64,000 bases of DNA, from the NCBI RefSeq assembly GCF_022436485.1, contig NZ_JAKUDO010000001.1, forward strand, positions 1,984,001 to 2,048,000. The letters are read 5' to 3'. The position numbers and the translations under genes are program-made. A model generated the notes under the pieces. It searched no databases, was not told the DNA's origin, and saw only the letters and a program-made list of their open reading frames with translations. Positions 34,265 through 42,243 of this stretch are shown in pieces. The stretch's first letter is position 1. Each line of letters starts with the position of its first letter. The stretch comes from Agrococcus sp. ARC_14 (GTDB lineage Bacteria > Actinomycetota > Actinomycetes > Actinomycetales > Microbacteriaceae).

Positions 34265-34632
34265 CCGGTCTTGGCTGCGGCGAGGTGGATGAGGCGGGTC
34301 TGGATGTCGACGATCCGGCGGGTCAACTCGGCCGGGTTGGTGGCTTCGAAGATCGCCTCGAGCTCGGCCCGCTTCTGGTCGCTGAGGATGCCGCTTTCGA
34401 TCACGCGCTGGAACGGGGTGCGGGGCGCGTCGTAGACGCGGGTGGCCTTGCCGTTGCGGTTGACGCGCCAGCCGATCGCCTTGGTGGTGGCGGTGAACAT
34501 GTTGAAGCGGATCCGCACCAGGTCGTAGAGCTCGTTCAGCAGCCGCAGCTCCATCGCGGTGTCGTAGCGGTAGTGGAACGCGAATCGGCGCACGATGTCG
34601 GCGTTCTTCTGCTCCACGTGCGCGTTTCCCAG
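34265..34632 (-). pseudogene. DDE transposase, middle/C-terminal piece
   Basis: Minus strand: GNAHVEQKNADIVRRFAFHY RYDTAMELRLLNELYDLVRI RFNMFTATTKAIGWRVNRNG KATRVYDAPRTPFQRVIESG resembles the region after the catalytic core of IS481/integrase-type transposases in actinobacteria. It is cut by the IS3 insertion on its C-terminal side and by an ISL3 end on the other. The catalytic domain itself is missing. Confidence 0.65.
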
Positions 34633-34790
34633 ATGAGGGTGTAGGTCGGCCGGGCGCGTCGGTCCGCAGATAGACGTCGAGGTCTCCCGACGATGGAGGT
34701 TCCTACGCCATCCATCCGAAAGACCTCGACGTGCCCGTCGCTACCCCGCCGGCCGGCTTCGGCCGCCCTGACCTAACCGCCTTCGCGGCT
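34633..34790 (+). mobile_element. ISL3-type left end with first codons of the transposase
   Basis: The sequence GGTGTAGGTCGGCCGGGCGC to TTCCTACGCCATCCAT and the coding start VATPPAGFGRPDLTAF are nearly identical to 38093-38260. After TAFA the similarity stops. This is a truncated second copy of the ISL3 left end, in the same orientation as the other, with the GlxA-HbpS region between them. Confidence 0.75.
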
Positions 34791-35013
34791 CATCCCAATC
34801 GGCTCTGATCGGGTCTGCTGACCCTCTCGACGAGAACGCAGCGACATCACAGCCACCCAACCCCGACCGTCCGGGAAGCCGGGGCACGTCACATGGGCTG
34901 TGCTGCGGGCGTGTCGAGTGGGTAGTCCAGGGGCGACGCAGGAGCGTCGACGCGACGTGCTGAGAGGTGGTTCCAACCGAGCGCTAGGACACAAGCTACA
35001 GGCATGCGATAGG

Positions 35014-35955
35014 TCAGGAACGGCGTCGCTCCCTGCGCAGGAGGGAGCGCAGAGTCTCGGCGTTTGCGTAGCCGACCCGTAGCGCGATCTCGGCGGAGGT
35101 GAGGTCCGTGGTTGCTGAGAGGTGTCGAGCTCGTTCGGTGCGAAGCCGTTGGACGAAGCCGAGCGGAGTGAGGTTGAGCGCCGCACGGACTCGTCGTTCG
35201 AGGGTGCGCCGGCTGGTGCCGAGCGACTGCGCGACGAAGGCGACGTTGAACGGTTCGTCCAGGCGGGCGCGCACGAAGCGTTCGAACTCGACGACGATCG
35301 GGTCCTCGTGCCGGAGATGTTCGTAGGCGACGAAAGCCGCCTGCGACGGGCGCTCGTCGATGATGAGGAGCTTGGCGACATGTTGGGCCAGGTCGGGGCT
35401 GATCGATCGCACGAGTGAGAGCGCGAGGTCGATGTGGGCGAAGGCGGCGCCGGCGGTGACGAGGTTCCCGTCGACCACGACCATGGTGTCGAGATCGAGG
35501 GCGACGGTCGGATAGCGCTTCCGGAACTCCGGCCCCAGGAACCAGCTGGTCGTCGCCCGCCGATGATGCATCCGTCCGGTCTCGGCGACGGCGAACACGC
35601 CGGTGCACGCCGCGGCGATCCGGGTGGTCGCGTCGTCGAGGCGCCCGAGTGAGGCGATGACCGAACGAGCATCTCGACTCTGGAGGGCGTCGTGGGTCGC
35701 GGCGGCCGTGAGGGTTCCAAGCGCAGGGACGACGACCACGTCGAACTCTCCGGACTCCGGCAGCGGGTGGTCCACCGACAGGGTCATCGATGCCGTCGTG
35801 GTCACTCGCCGTTTCGGTCCGAGGATGGCGAGTTCGATCGGGTCGATCCGCGGGTCGACATCGCCGCGGGCTCCGTCGGCCACCCGCACGATGTCGATGA
35901 TCGACGCGATAGCCGAACCGAAGCAGCCGTCGATCGCGATCAGTCCGATACGCAT
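35014..35955 (-). CDS. GlxA-type AraC-family regulator (DJ-1/PfpI domain + AraC HTH)
   Basis: 313 residues. The N-terminal GATase1/DJ-1-like domain has RIGLIAIDGCFGSAIASIID, DVVVVPALGTL and the nucleophile-elbow-like IAAACTGVFAVAETG; the C-terminal AraC HTH has LDEPFNVAFVAQSLGTSRRT, LERRVRAALNLTPLGFVQRL and EIALRVGYANAETLRSLLRR. It is divergent from an ABM monooxygenase gene, a common pairing for regulators of reactive-carbonyl or antibiotic responses. Confidence 0.88.
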   Translation of the reverse strand: MRIGLIAIDGCFGSAIASIIDIVRVADGARGDVDPRIDPIELAILGPKRRVTTTASMTLSVDHPLPESGEFDVVVVPALGTLTAAATHDALQSRDARSVIASLGRLDDATTRIAAACTGVFAVAETGRMHHRRATTSWFLGPEFRKRYPTVALDLDTMVVVDGNLVTAGAAFAHIDLALSLVRSISPDLAQHVAKLLIIDERPSQAAFVAYEHLRHEDPIVVEFERFVRARLDEPFNVAFVAQSLGTSRRTLERRVRAALNLTPLGFVQRLRTERARHLSATTDLTSAEIALRVGYANAETLRSLLRRERRRS

Positions 35956-36062
35956 GACGTAAACAATAGCAATACTGCCGTATACGCCACTCCCCATCGG
36001 CCCTCGCTCGTCATACGCTGAACTCGCCCCACGAAGAACCCCGACACCTAGGAGAACCCCTC

Positions 36063-36374
36063 ATGTCCACACCCGCATCACTTCCGTATGCCTTCGTCGC
36101 CAAGATCGTCGCGGCCGATGGACAGCACGCCGCGGTCGCCGATCTGCTCGCCGGCGCTGTCGCACTCGCCAACGAAGAAGTAGGAACGATTGTCTGGTTC
36201 GCGGTCAGGACCCACGCCGACACCTTCTGGATCTTCGATGCATTCCCCGACGAGGCCGCTCGCGACGCCCACGCCAACGGCGCCATCGTCGCAGCCCTGA
36301 TGGCCAACCAGCACCTCCTCGGCGCAGCACCCGAGATCCTGGCGGCCGACGTCCTCGCGTCCAAGCTCCCGTAG
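36063..36374 (+). CDS. antibiotic-biosynthesis-monooxygenase (ABM) domain protein
   Basis: 103 residues, start ATG with TAGGAG upstream. LPYAFVAKIVAADGQHAAVA DLLAGAVALANEEVGTIVWF, then TFWIFDAFPDEAARDAHANG AIVAAL is the ferredoxin-like ABM fold with the usual W/F-x-x-D-x-F-P/D-D-E-A pattern. The function is probably a small-molecule monooxygenase or quinone-stress protein. It is divergent from the GlxA-type regulator. Confidence 0.88.
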   Translation: MSTPASLPYAFVAKIVAADGQHAAVADLLAGAVALANEEVGTIVWFAVRTHADTFWIFDAFPDEAARDAHANGAIVAALMANQHLLGAAPEILAADVLASKLP

Positions 36375-36529
36375 TCCGCCAACGCACGAGACGATCGCGC
36401 CCCGCCGAGCCGTCGGACCCGACCGCCTCGACGCCCGCACCACGTTGACGATCCCCGACGGGCCGATCACGAGGGGGGGCCAGGCAACACCAGGCGCAAG
36501 CCTGGAGCGGCACTGGTTCACCGGTGGTC

Positions 36530-36699
36530 ATCGAGAGAGCCAGCGCATGATGGCGATCTTGCACGACAAGGTAAATATTGCCGACGCCGTCGACGCCACC
36601 CCCATCACCTTGGAGGACGCCCCCCTTGGGTATGCGGAGTTCGACGCTGGAGCAGCGACCAAGTACGTCCTTAATCCTCACGGCTACGTCTCGGCATGA
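36530..36699 (+). pseudogene. glutathione-independent formaldehyde dehydrogenase, C-terminal fragment
   Basis: MMAILHDKVNIADAVDATPI TLEDAPLGYAEFDAGAATKY VLNPHG matches the last 50 residues of FdhA-type zinc dehydrogenases. The preceding ~150 bases after the ABM gene are non-coding in character. It is the second broken formaldehyde/alcohol dehydrogenase end in the island, different in sequence from the one at 28861-29127. Confidence 0.75.
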
Positions 36700-36741
36700 G
36701 ACGCCTGCCTACTCAACAGCAACCAACTAGGAGCCATCAAC

Positions 36742-37143
36742 ATGTCAGCACTCACCCTCGCCGATGCGCGCACGATCATCACCGCAGCCGAGAAAAAGGC
36801 GGATGAACTCGGTCAGCCGATGAACATCGCCGTTGTCGACGCCGGCGGGAACCTAATCGCCCACGTACGTCAGGACGGTGCCTGGATCGGGAGCATTGAC
36901 ATCTCGATCAACAAGGCGTGGACCTCCAAGGCTTTTGACATCCAGACCAAGGACCTGGGCGACAACTCGCAGCCCACCCAGCAGTTCTTCCGGATTCACG
37001 CCACCAACGAAGGACGCGTTGCGATCTTCGCTGGCGGTGTCCCACTGTCGCGCGATGGCGTTGTCGTAGGCGGCGTGGGAGTCAGCGGTGGCTCCGGTGA
37101 ACAAGACCAGAGCGTCGCCCTTGCGGCCCAGGCCGCTCTGTAG
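36742..37143 (+). CDS. HbpS/GlcG-family (DUF336) protein
   Basis: 133 residues, ATG with AGGAG upstream. LADARTIITAAEKKADELGQ PMNIAVVDAGGNLIAHVRQD GAWIGSIDISINKAWTSKAF, then GGVPLSRDGVVVGGVGVSGG SGEQD is the classic HbpS/GlcG pattern. Family members bind haem or act in oxidative-stress sensing or glycolate use. No secretion signal is seen, so it is probably cytosolic. Confidence 0.92.
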   Translation: MSALTLADARTIITAAEKKADELGQPMNIAVVDAGGNLIAHVRQDGAWIGSIDISINKAWTSKAFDIQTKDLGDNSQPTQQFFRIHATNEGRVAIFAGGVPLSRDGVVVGGVGVSGGSGEQDQSVALAAQAAL

Positions 37144-37185
37144 TCCAGCGCGCACAACACGTCACCGGGCGCGACCCTCTGGAGA

Positions 37186-37533
37186 GTGGTCGCGCCCGGT
37201 CACTACTTCGCCGATGGCACCGCCAAGGTCCTCACCACCGACGGCCACGAGGGCAAGGTCTACGAGTTCACCGGCGACACGGCGTTGTCCTACGCCGACA
37301 TCGCCGACGCGTTCGGGCAGGTCACTGGCAGCGAGGTCGTCTACCAGCCGGTTGCGGCGGCCGACGTGGTTGCCGCGATGGTGCAAGCCGGCCTCGACGA
37401 GGAGACCGCGGGCTTCGTCGCGGCGATCGACACCAGTATCGCCGAAGGCCCGCTCGACCTGGTCGACCCGATTCTGGGCCAGCTCATCGGCCGGCCCACC
37501 ACAACGCTGGTCGACGTCCTCAGGGCGGCCTGA
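37186..37533 (+). pseudogene. NmrA/QOR2-like NAD(P)-binding reductase, C-terminal half
   Basis: APGHYFADGTAKVLTTDGHE GKVYEFTGDTALSYADIADA, then AADVVAAMVQAGLDEETAGF VAAIDTSIAEGPLDL and LIGRPTTTLVDVLRAA match the second half of YtfG-like quinone reductases. The Rossmann half with GxxGxxG is absent; sequence before the GTG looks unrelated. It is probably a 5'-truncated gene, although translation of the remainder from GTG is possible. Confidence 0.7.
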
Positions 37534-37597
37534 GGCGCGACCCTGGCGAGTTCTGGGTCACGTCGCCACGCCATGGAGCGACAGCGCAAGGGGCCCG

Positions 37598-37685
37598 TCA
37601 GGCCCAGATGTACTCCTCGGCGATCGCGCCGTCGCGCCACTTGGCCACAGTGACCATGCGGTCACCGTTCTCGAACTCGCCAATG
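37598..37685 (-). pseudogene. SnoaL-like protein, C-terminal stub
   Basis: Minus strand: VIGEFENGDRMVTVAKWRDG AIAEEYIWA and a stop, the usual ending of SnoaL/NTF2-like small proteins. Upstream coding is absent. Confidence 0.45.
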
Positions 37686-37831
37686 ACACTTCGGGCTTAA
37701 GGAGCGACAGGGTCAAGGTATCGGCCAGAGCGCCCCGGATAGGGATCGGCAAGTGGGGACGTCCGGACATAGCCGATGAGCGGACGCCCCTCGGTCCGCA
37801 ACCTGTCCAGATCACTGCGTAGGGTTCCGGC

Positions 37832-38083
37832 GTGCGTTGCCTGCTTGTGTCCCTCGTGGTCGTCTCCCTCCTGTGCTCTTGCTCCCCGGAGAAGGGGTTC
37901 GGAGAGTCGAAGGAAGTCAGCGCCGGTGACTACGGGTCTACGTGGCCGCTGACCGTGGACTCGGTCCTGCTGAACTGCAACGAGGACTTCGTCCTAGTGC
38001 AGGTAGTGGGCCATGCGTTCCGCATCGACGGCCTCACCGACCCGCAACACGCACACCGCAAGTTCCTGCGCCTTTGGGGGGTC
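37832..38083 (+). pseudogene. DUF2511-like lipoprotein cut by an ISL3 end
   Basis: GTG start; VSLVVVSLLCSCS is a lipoprotein signal with lipobox. The mature part KEVSAGDYGSTWPLTVDSVL LNCNEDFVLVQVVGHAFRID GLTD resembles YebY/DUF2511 proteins. The expected ending (DIDPIWKDD..., second Cys) is missing because the ISL3-type end begins near 38084. The protein made would have a foreign tail. Confidence 0.6.
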
Positions 38084-38360
38084 TTCCCAGATGACGGTGT
38101 AGGTCGGCCGGGCGCGTCGGTCCGCAGATAGACGTCGAGGTCTCCCGACGACGGAGGTTCCTACGCCATCCATCGGAAAGACCTCGACGTGTCCGACGCT
38201 ACCCCGCCGGCCGGCTTCGGCCGCCCTGACCTGACCGCCTTCGCTCGACTCGACGGCCTCGGTCTGAGCGTGACCGGGCAACGACTTGAACCGGATCGTG
38301 CGGTCCTCGCGTGCCGCGTGGTGGAACCAGATCAGTGGTGCCGACGGTGCGGCAGCGAAG
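38084..38360 (+). mobile_element. ISL3-family left end and transposase N-terminus, interrupted by IS256
   Basis: After the end GGGTCTTCCCAGATGACGGT the transposase starts at 38189: SDATPPAGFGRPDLTAFARL DGLGLSVTGQRLEPDRAVLA CRVVEPDQWCRRCGSEVK, including the N-terminal zinc-binding CRRCG of ISL3 transposases. It is broken at codon ~58 by the IS256 element; the rest is not found on the other side. Confidence 0.8.
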
Positions 38361-39770
38361 TTAAGTCCCGCATAGTGGTGTAACGCTCGGTGACCGGGCT
38401 CGTCGCTACCGACGTGAGCGCGGTCACCGTGTGATCCTTCGAGGAATCTCCTACAACCCACTCGAAAGGCATCAACACGATGACCGCTCCTCATATTGTC
38501 GACCCTGCCGGCGTGCTGGCAGAAGCCCTAACCGACGCGTCGCCGGATCTGATGCGCTCGCTGCTGCAGACGATGATCAACGCGCTGCTGTCCGCCGACG
38601 CCGACGCGGTCGTCGGCGCCGAATGGGGCCAGCCCAGCCCCGACCGCGCGACGCATGGCAACGGCTACCGGCACCGCCCGCTCGACACGCGCGTCGGCAC
38701 CGTCGATGTCGCGATCCCGAAGCTGCGGCAGGGCACCTACTTCCCTGACTGGCTGCTCGAGCGGCGCAAGCGTGCCGAGACCGCGCTGATCACCGTCGTC
38801 GCCGACTGCTACCTCGCCGGCGTCTCCACCCGGCGGATGGACAAGCTGGTGAAGACGCTCGGCATCCACTCGCTGTCGAAGTCGCAGGTCTCGCGCATGG
38901 CGGCCGATCTCGACGAGCACGTCGAGCAGTTCCGGCACCGGCCGCTGGATGAGGCGGGACCATTCACGTTCGTCGCCGCCGACGCGCTCACGATGAAGGT
39001 CCGCGAAGGCGGGCGCGTGATCAATGCCGTCGTGCTGGTCACTACCGGCGTCAACGCCGACGGGCGCCGCGATGTGCTCGGCATGCGCGTGGCCACCAGC
39101 GAGACCGGGCCGGCCTGGAACAGCTTCTTCGCCGACCTTGTCGCCCGCGGGCTGACCGGCGTGCGACTGGTCACCTCCGACGCCCACCAGGGCCTGGTGG
39201 AGGCGATCGCCGCGAACCTCCCAGGGGCCAGCTGGCGGCGCTGCAGAACGCACTACGCGGTGAACCTCATGTCCGTCACGCCCAAGAACCTCTGGCCAGC
39301 CGTGAAGGCGATGCTGCACTCCGTCTACGATCAGCCAGACCGAGACGCCGTCCACGCTCAGTTCGATCGACTGCTCGACTACCTCGACGGGAAGCTGCCC
39401 GACGCGTTCGAGCACCTCGACGCGGCGCGCGCCGACATCCTCGCCTTCGCGCAGTTCCCCGAAGGCCTCTGGCAGCAGATCTGGTCGAACAACCCGAACG
39501 AGCGCCTGAACCGCGAGATCCGTCGCCGCACCGACTCCGTCGGCATCTTCCCAAACCGCGACGCCATCACCCGCCTGGTCGGCGCGGTCCTGGCGGAGCA
39601 GACCGACGAATGGGCCGAAGGGCGCCGCTACCTCGGCCTCGAGATGCTCGCCAAGAGCCGCCTCACACTCGTGGCCGACACCGGTAGCGAGGTGACTACC
39701 GAACCCGCCCTCCAGCTCTCCGCCTAACCAGCCAGAACGAAGGACACCGCTACACCACTACCGGGGACTT
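38360..39770 (+). mobile_element. complete IS256-family insertion sequence
   Basis: Ends are inverted repeats: GTTAAGTCCCGCATAGTGGT GTA at left and TACACCACTACCGGGGACTTGAC at right. It contains one intact transposase. It landed inside an ISL3 transposase on its left, and its right end abuts a kinase-like gene that lacks its N-terminus, so flanking DNA was deleted. A partial copy in inverse orientation is at 25536-25900. Confidence 0.9.
38480..39727 (+). CDS. IS256-family transposase
   Basis: 415 residues, intact. Features include NGYRHRPLDTRVGTVDVAIP KLRQGTYFP, STRRMDKLVKTLGIHSLSKS QVSRMAADLDEHV, catalytic Asp in FVAADALTMKVREGG, VTSDAHQGLVEAI, WRRCRTHYAVNLM and the Glu in WSNNPNERLNREIRRRTDSVG IFPN. 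The ATG follows a GAAAGG ribosome site. Confidence 0.96.
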   Translation: MTAPHIVDPAGVLAEALTDASPDLMRSLLQTMINALLSADADAVVGAEWGQPSPDRATHGNGYRHRPLDTRVGTVDVAIPKLRQGTYFPDWLLERRKRAETALITVVADCYLAGVSTRRMDKLVKTLGIHSLSKSQVSRMAADLDEHVEQFRHRPLDEAGPFTFVAADALTMKVREGGRVINAVVLVTTGVNADGRRDVLGMRVATSETGPAWNSFFADLVARGLTGVRLVTSDAHQGLVEAIAANLPGASWRRCRTHYAVNLMSVTPKNLWPAVKAMLHSVYDQPDRDAVHAQFDRLLDYLDGKLPDAFEHLDAARADILAFAQFPEGLWQQIWSNNPNERLNREIRRRTDSVGIFPNRDAITRLVGAVLAEQTDEWAEGRRYLGLEMLAKSRLTLVADTGSEVTTEPALQLSA

Positions 39771-40452
39771 GACCCTCGCGGGAGACCTCGTGCTGAAGCC
39801 TCACCGCTCTGCCGTCGAGTTGGAATGGCTGGAGTCGCTACCGGTTACGACGTCCGTGCGCACCGCTCGCCCTATCCGAGCAGCAGACGGTCGCATCCTC
39901 GTTGACGGGTGGTCGGCGATGCCGTTTCTGGCCGGAACCCACCGCCACGGACGATGGGCCGACATCGCGGCGGCCGGACGGTCCCTCCGCCATGAACTCG
40001 AACGGGTCACTGAGCCCGCGTGGGTGCAGGCGAGAGTCGATCCCTGGGCGGCGGCGGATCGGATCGCATGGGAGGAAGACGGGTTGCCGAGGGGCGCGCC
40101 CCGCTGGTTGCAGGCGTTAGCCGGGCGGCGCGCGCGACCGGACGGGACAAGAACGCTGATACATGGCGACCTCACCGGAAACGTCCTTCTTGAACCATGC
40201 CAGCCGCCAGCGATCATCGACCTGAGTCCCTATTTCCGACCCGTCGAGTACGCCACCGCGATCTTGGTCGTGGACGCGGTGTGCTTCGAAAAGGCGTCAC
40301 CGCATACGGCAAGGCTGGTCACCGACGAAGACGCGCACCAGCTGCTGCTTCGCGCGATCCTCTTTCGAGCTGCCACCGACCTCCTGCGCGACCACACTGT
40401 CGCCCAAGCGCGCTACGGGCCCGCGATTGCCCTCCTCGATGTGGCACGCTGA
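39769..40452 (+). pseudogene. aminoglycoside-phosphotransferase-like kinase, N-terminally truncated
   Basis: The frame carries GDLVLKPHRSAVELEWLESL, then the catalytic loop TLIHGDLTGNVLLEP and the metal site AIIDLSPYFRPVEYATAILV VDAV. This is the TIGR02569-like actinobacterial APH-fold family. The N-terminal nucleotide-binding lobe (about 30-40 residues) is missing because the IS256 right end stands immediately before it. An ATG within the junction could still allow translation, but activity is doubtful. Confidence 0.75.
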
Positions 40453-40519
40453 CGGATCCCCTCACGAGACGCCGCCCGCCGCCTCCGCCGGCACGCCGAG
40501 CCGGGCATAGCGTGGAGTC

Positions 40520-41011
40520 ATGCTGCGCATTTCTCCTTTCTCATCGGACGACCGAGAGGATCTGCTCGCTCTGGCGCTGCGGGCGTGGGAGCCGGTCCTC
40601 CCACTGACCGAGGAAGCGGTGTCGCCGTTCGTCTATCGGGCTTTCTACCCGAATGGCTGGCGCGTGCGGCAGTACGCCGACCTTGCAGCGGTCCTCGATG
40701 AGGAGCCGGGGAACGTCGACGTCGGCTTCCTCAACTCCCGAGTGGCGGGTTGGGTGTGTACGCGGACGCATCCGGAGGACAGCATGGGCGAGGTCTACGT
40801 GCTCGCCGTCGAACCGGACCTGCAACGGCGCGGCGTCGGCCGGGCTCTCCTCGATCACTCGATCGAGCGGTCGAGGGCCGCGGGGATGAGCATGGTGATG
40901 GTCGAGACCGGTGACGATCCCGGTCACGAACCGGCGCGCCGGGCGTACGAAGCGGACGGCTTCGAGCGGTGGCCGGTCGCCCGCTACTTCAAGGACCTGT
41001 CGAACGAGTAG
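40520..41011 (+). CDS. GNAT-family N-acetyltransferase
   Basis: 163 residues. Acetyl-CoA-binding motif A is seen as VYVLAVEPDLQRRGVGRALL DHSIERSRAAG, then MVMVETGDDPGHEPARRAYE ADGFERWPVARYFK. The substrate is not predictable. It is followed by the last island repeat and may be the end of the mobile region. Confidence 0.9.
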   Translation: MLRISPFSSDDREDLLALALRAWEPVLPLTEEAVSPFVYRAFYPNGWRVRQYADLAAVLDEEPGNVDVGFLNSRVAGWVCTRTHPEDSMGEVYVLAVEPDLQRRGVGRALLDHSIERSRAAGMSMVMVETGDDPGHEPARRAYEADGFERWPVARYFKDLSNE

Positions 41012-41126
41012 AGCGATCGCGCAGTTGGGACCGCCCCGAATCCGCGACCGAGAGCCGTACCGTCAGCCTGTTGGCGCGCCATCAAGCCGACCGACAATCC
41101 GACCACCGTTCCCCCAGCGGCGCCAG

Positions 41127-41161
41127 CACACGACGCGAGTTGGTATCCCCGATATCCAGTC
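41127..41161 (+). repeat. island repeat E
   Basis: Fifth and last same-orientation copy: ACACGACGCGAG, then TTGGTATCCCCGATATCCAG, then TC. The next 45 bases (AGGTGAGTAGTACCCCCAGT, then a segment ending TTTCACTCCC) match those after copy C closely, whereas the sequence to the left does not. To its right the gene content becomes chromosome-like. Apart from it, the 255 bases between the GNAT and hydrolase genes hold nothing evident. Confidence 0.75.
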
Positions 41162-41266
41162 AGGTGAGTAGTACCCCCAGTCGTACGGCTGGTTTCACTC
41201 CCCGCCCGTGGTCGATGTGCCTGCGTTCCGAAGCGACCCACGGTCGCCGCCCGATCCGTCGACGGG

Positions 41267-42082
41267 TTACTGGTTGAAGAACGTCTTCAGTACACGGGCC
41301 ATGACTTCGTGGCCGACGACGTGTCCCTGCCCGTCGAGCGCGTGTCGTTCGGTCTGAGGGATGGCAGCGGCTATCGCTTTCGCGGCGCGGTCGAAGAAGT
41401 CGGTCGGCATGCCTGCCAACTGGGGGTCGGTGATCTGACCCTCGGTGATCACCAGGACCGACTGAGTGATGCGGGCAAGTCGGTTCGTGGGGATCTTGTA
41501 GTCATTGAGGACCATGGCGTCCTTGACGAGCGTGTGGGCGAGCGCGACGGACGAGGCCCAGAGCGGGTGCTGTTTGTCAGCCGTGATGTCCGCGTCGGGT
41601 CCGCCGGTAAGCCTCATGAACAGTTCCAGGAGCTCCTCGTCCCGGCCGGCTTTGTATGCCTCGTGGGTGTCCGCGAGATACTGGTTGAACCTCGGCCGCA
41701 GGTCCTCCCCGATCGCGTACGGCGTATCCCACACCGCGATCTTGTCGATCGCCGAACCTGCCGCTGCTGCCTCTAGCGCGAGCGCGCCGCCAGATGAGGC
41801 ACCGTAGACGTGAGCTGAGCCGCCGGCTGTCGCAATCAGCGCGTCAAGGTCTTCCAACTCCCGCGCCAAGGCGTACGGCGGCGTATTGCCGCTGGCACCC
41901 CGGCCGCGTCGTGCGTAATTGTAGACCGTGAAGTGGTTGGCAAGGAGCCGGGCCAGCGGCGCGTTCTCAGCGCCATCGTCTAGGGTGCCGCCGACGAGGA
42001 TCACCGCCGGGCCAGCGCCTTTCCGGTCGTAGGCGATCCTCGTACCGTCGGCGGACGTCACACGAAGTGTCATCTCGTTCAT
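41267..42082 (-). CDS. alpha/beta-hydrolase
   Basis: 271 residues. The oxyanion region is VILVGGTLDDGAEN, the nucleophile elbow GASSGG (Ser), and the catalytic His is in ALDGQGHVVGHEVMARVLKT. The family acts on esters or similar bonds in the cytosol. It is divergent from the HxlR-type regulator, which probably controls it. Confidence 0.9.
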   Translation of the reverse strand: MNEMTLRVTSADGTRIAYDRKGAGPAVILVGGTLDDGAENAPLARLLANHFTVYNYARRGRGASGNTPPYALARELEDLDALIATAGGSAHVYGASSGGALALEAAAAGSAIDKIAVWDTPYAIGEDLRPRFNQYLADTHEAYKAGRDEELLELFMRLTGGPDADITADKQHPLWASSVALAHTLVKDAMVLNDYKIPTNRLARITQSVLVITEGQITDPQLAGMPTDFFDRAAKAIAAAIPQTERHALDGQGHVVGHEVMARVLKTFFNQ

Positions 42083-42204
42083 TGCTTCTCTCCGTTTCTC
42101 GATGCGTGATCGTCACCGTCGGAGCAAGTCGACCAGGATTGTCGATGTGCCGCGTCTAGCCGAGGTGCCGGCGGCGGAGGTCACATTGCCGATACTCCCA
42201 AATT

Positions 42205-42220
42205 AGGAGCATGCACTCCT
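42205..42220. promoter_or_regulatory. dyad between hydrolase and hxlR-type genes
   Basis: AGGAG, CATGCA, CTCCT: a perfect dyad with a self-complementary centre, 23 bases before the regulator ATG in the divergent intergenic region. It is a likely operator for the HxlR-type protein. Confidence 0.5.
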
Positions 42221-42243
42221 GTTGTCAACAGTACGCTGGGTGC

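Noticed and set aside
6874..41161. Reading the five repeats as a CRISPR array
   Set aside because: Copies are kilobases apart, carry no short regular spacers, and no cas gene is present.
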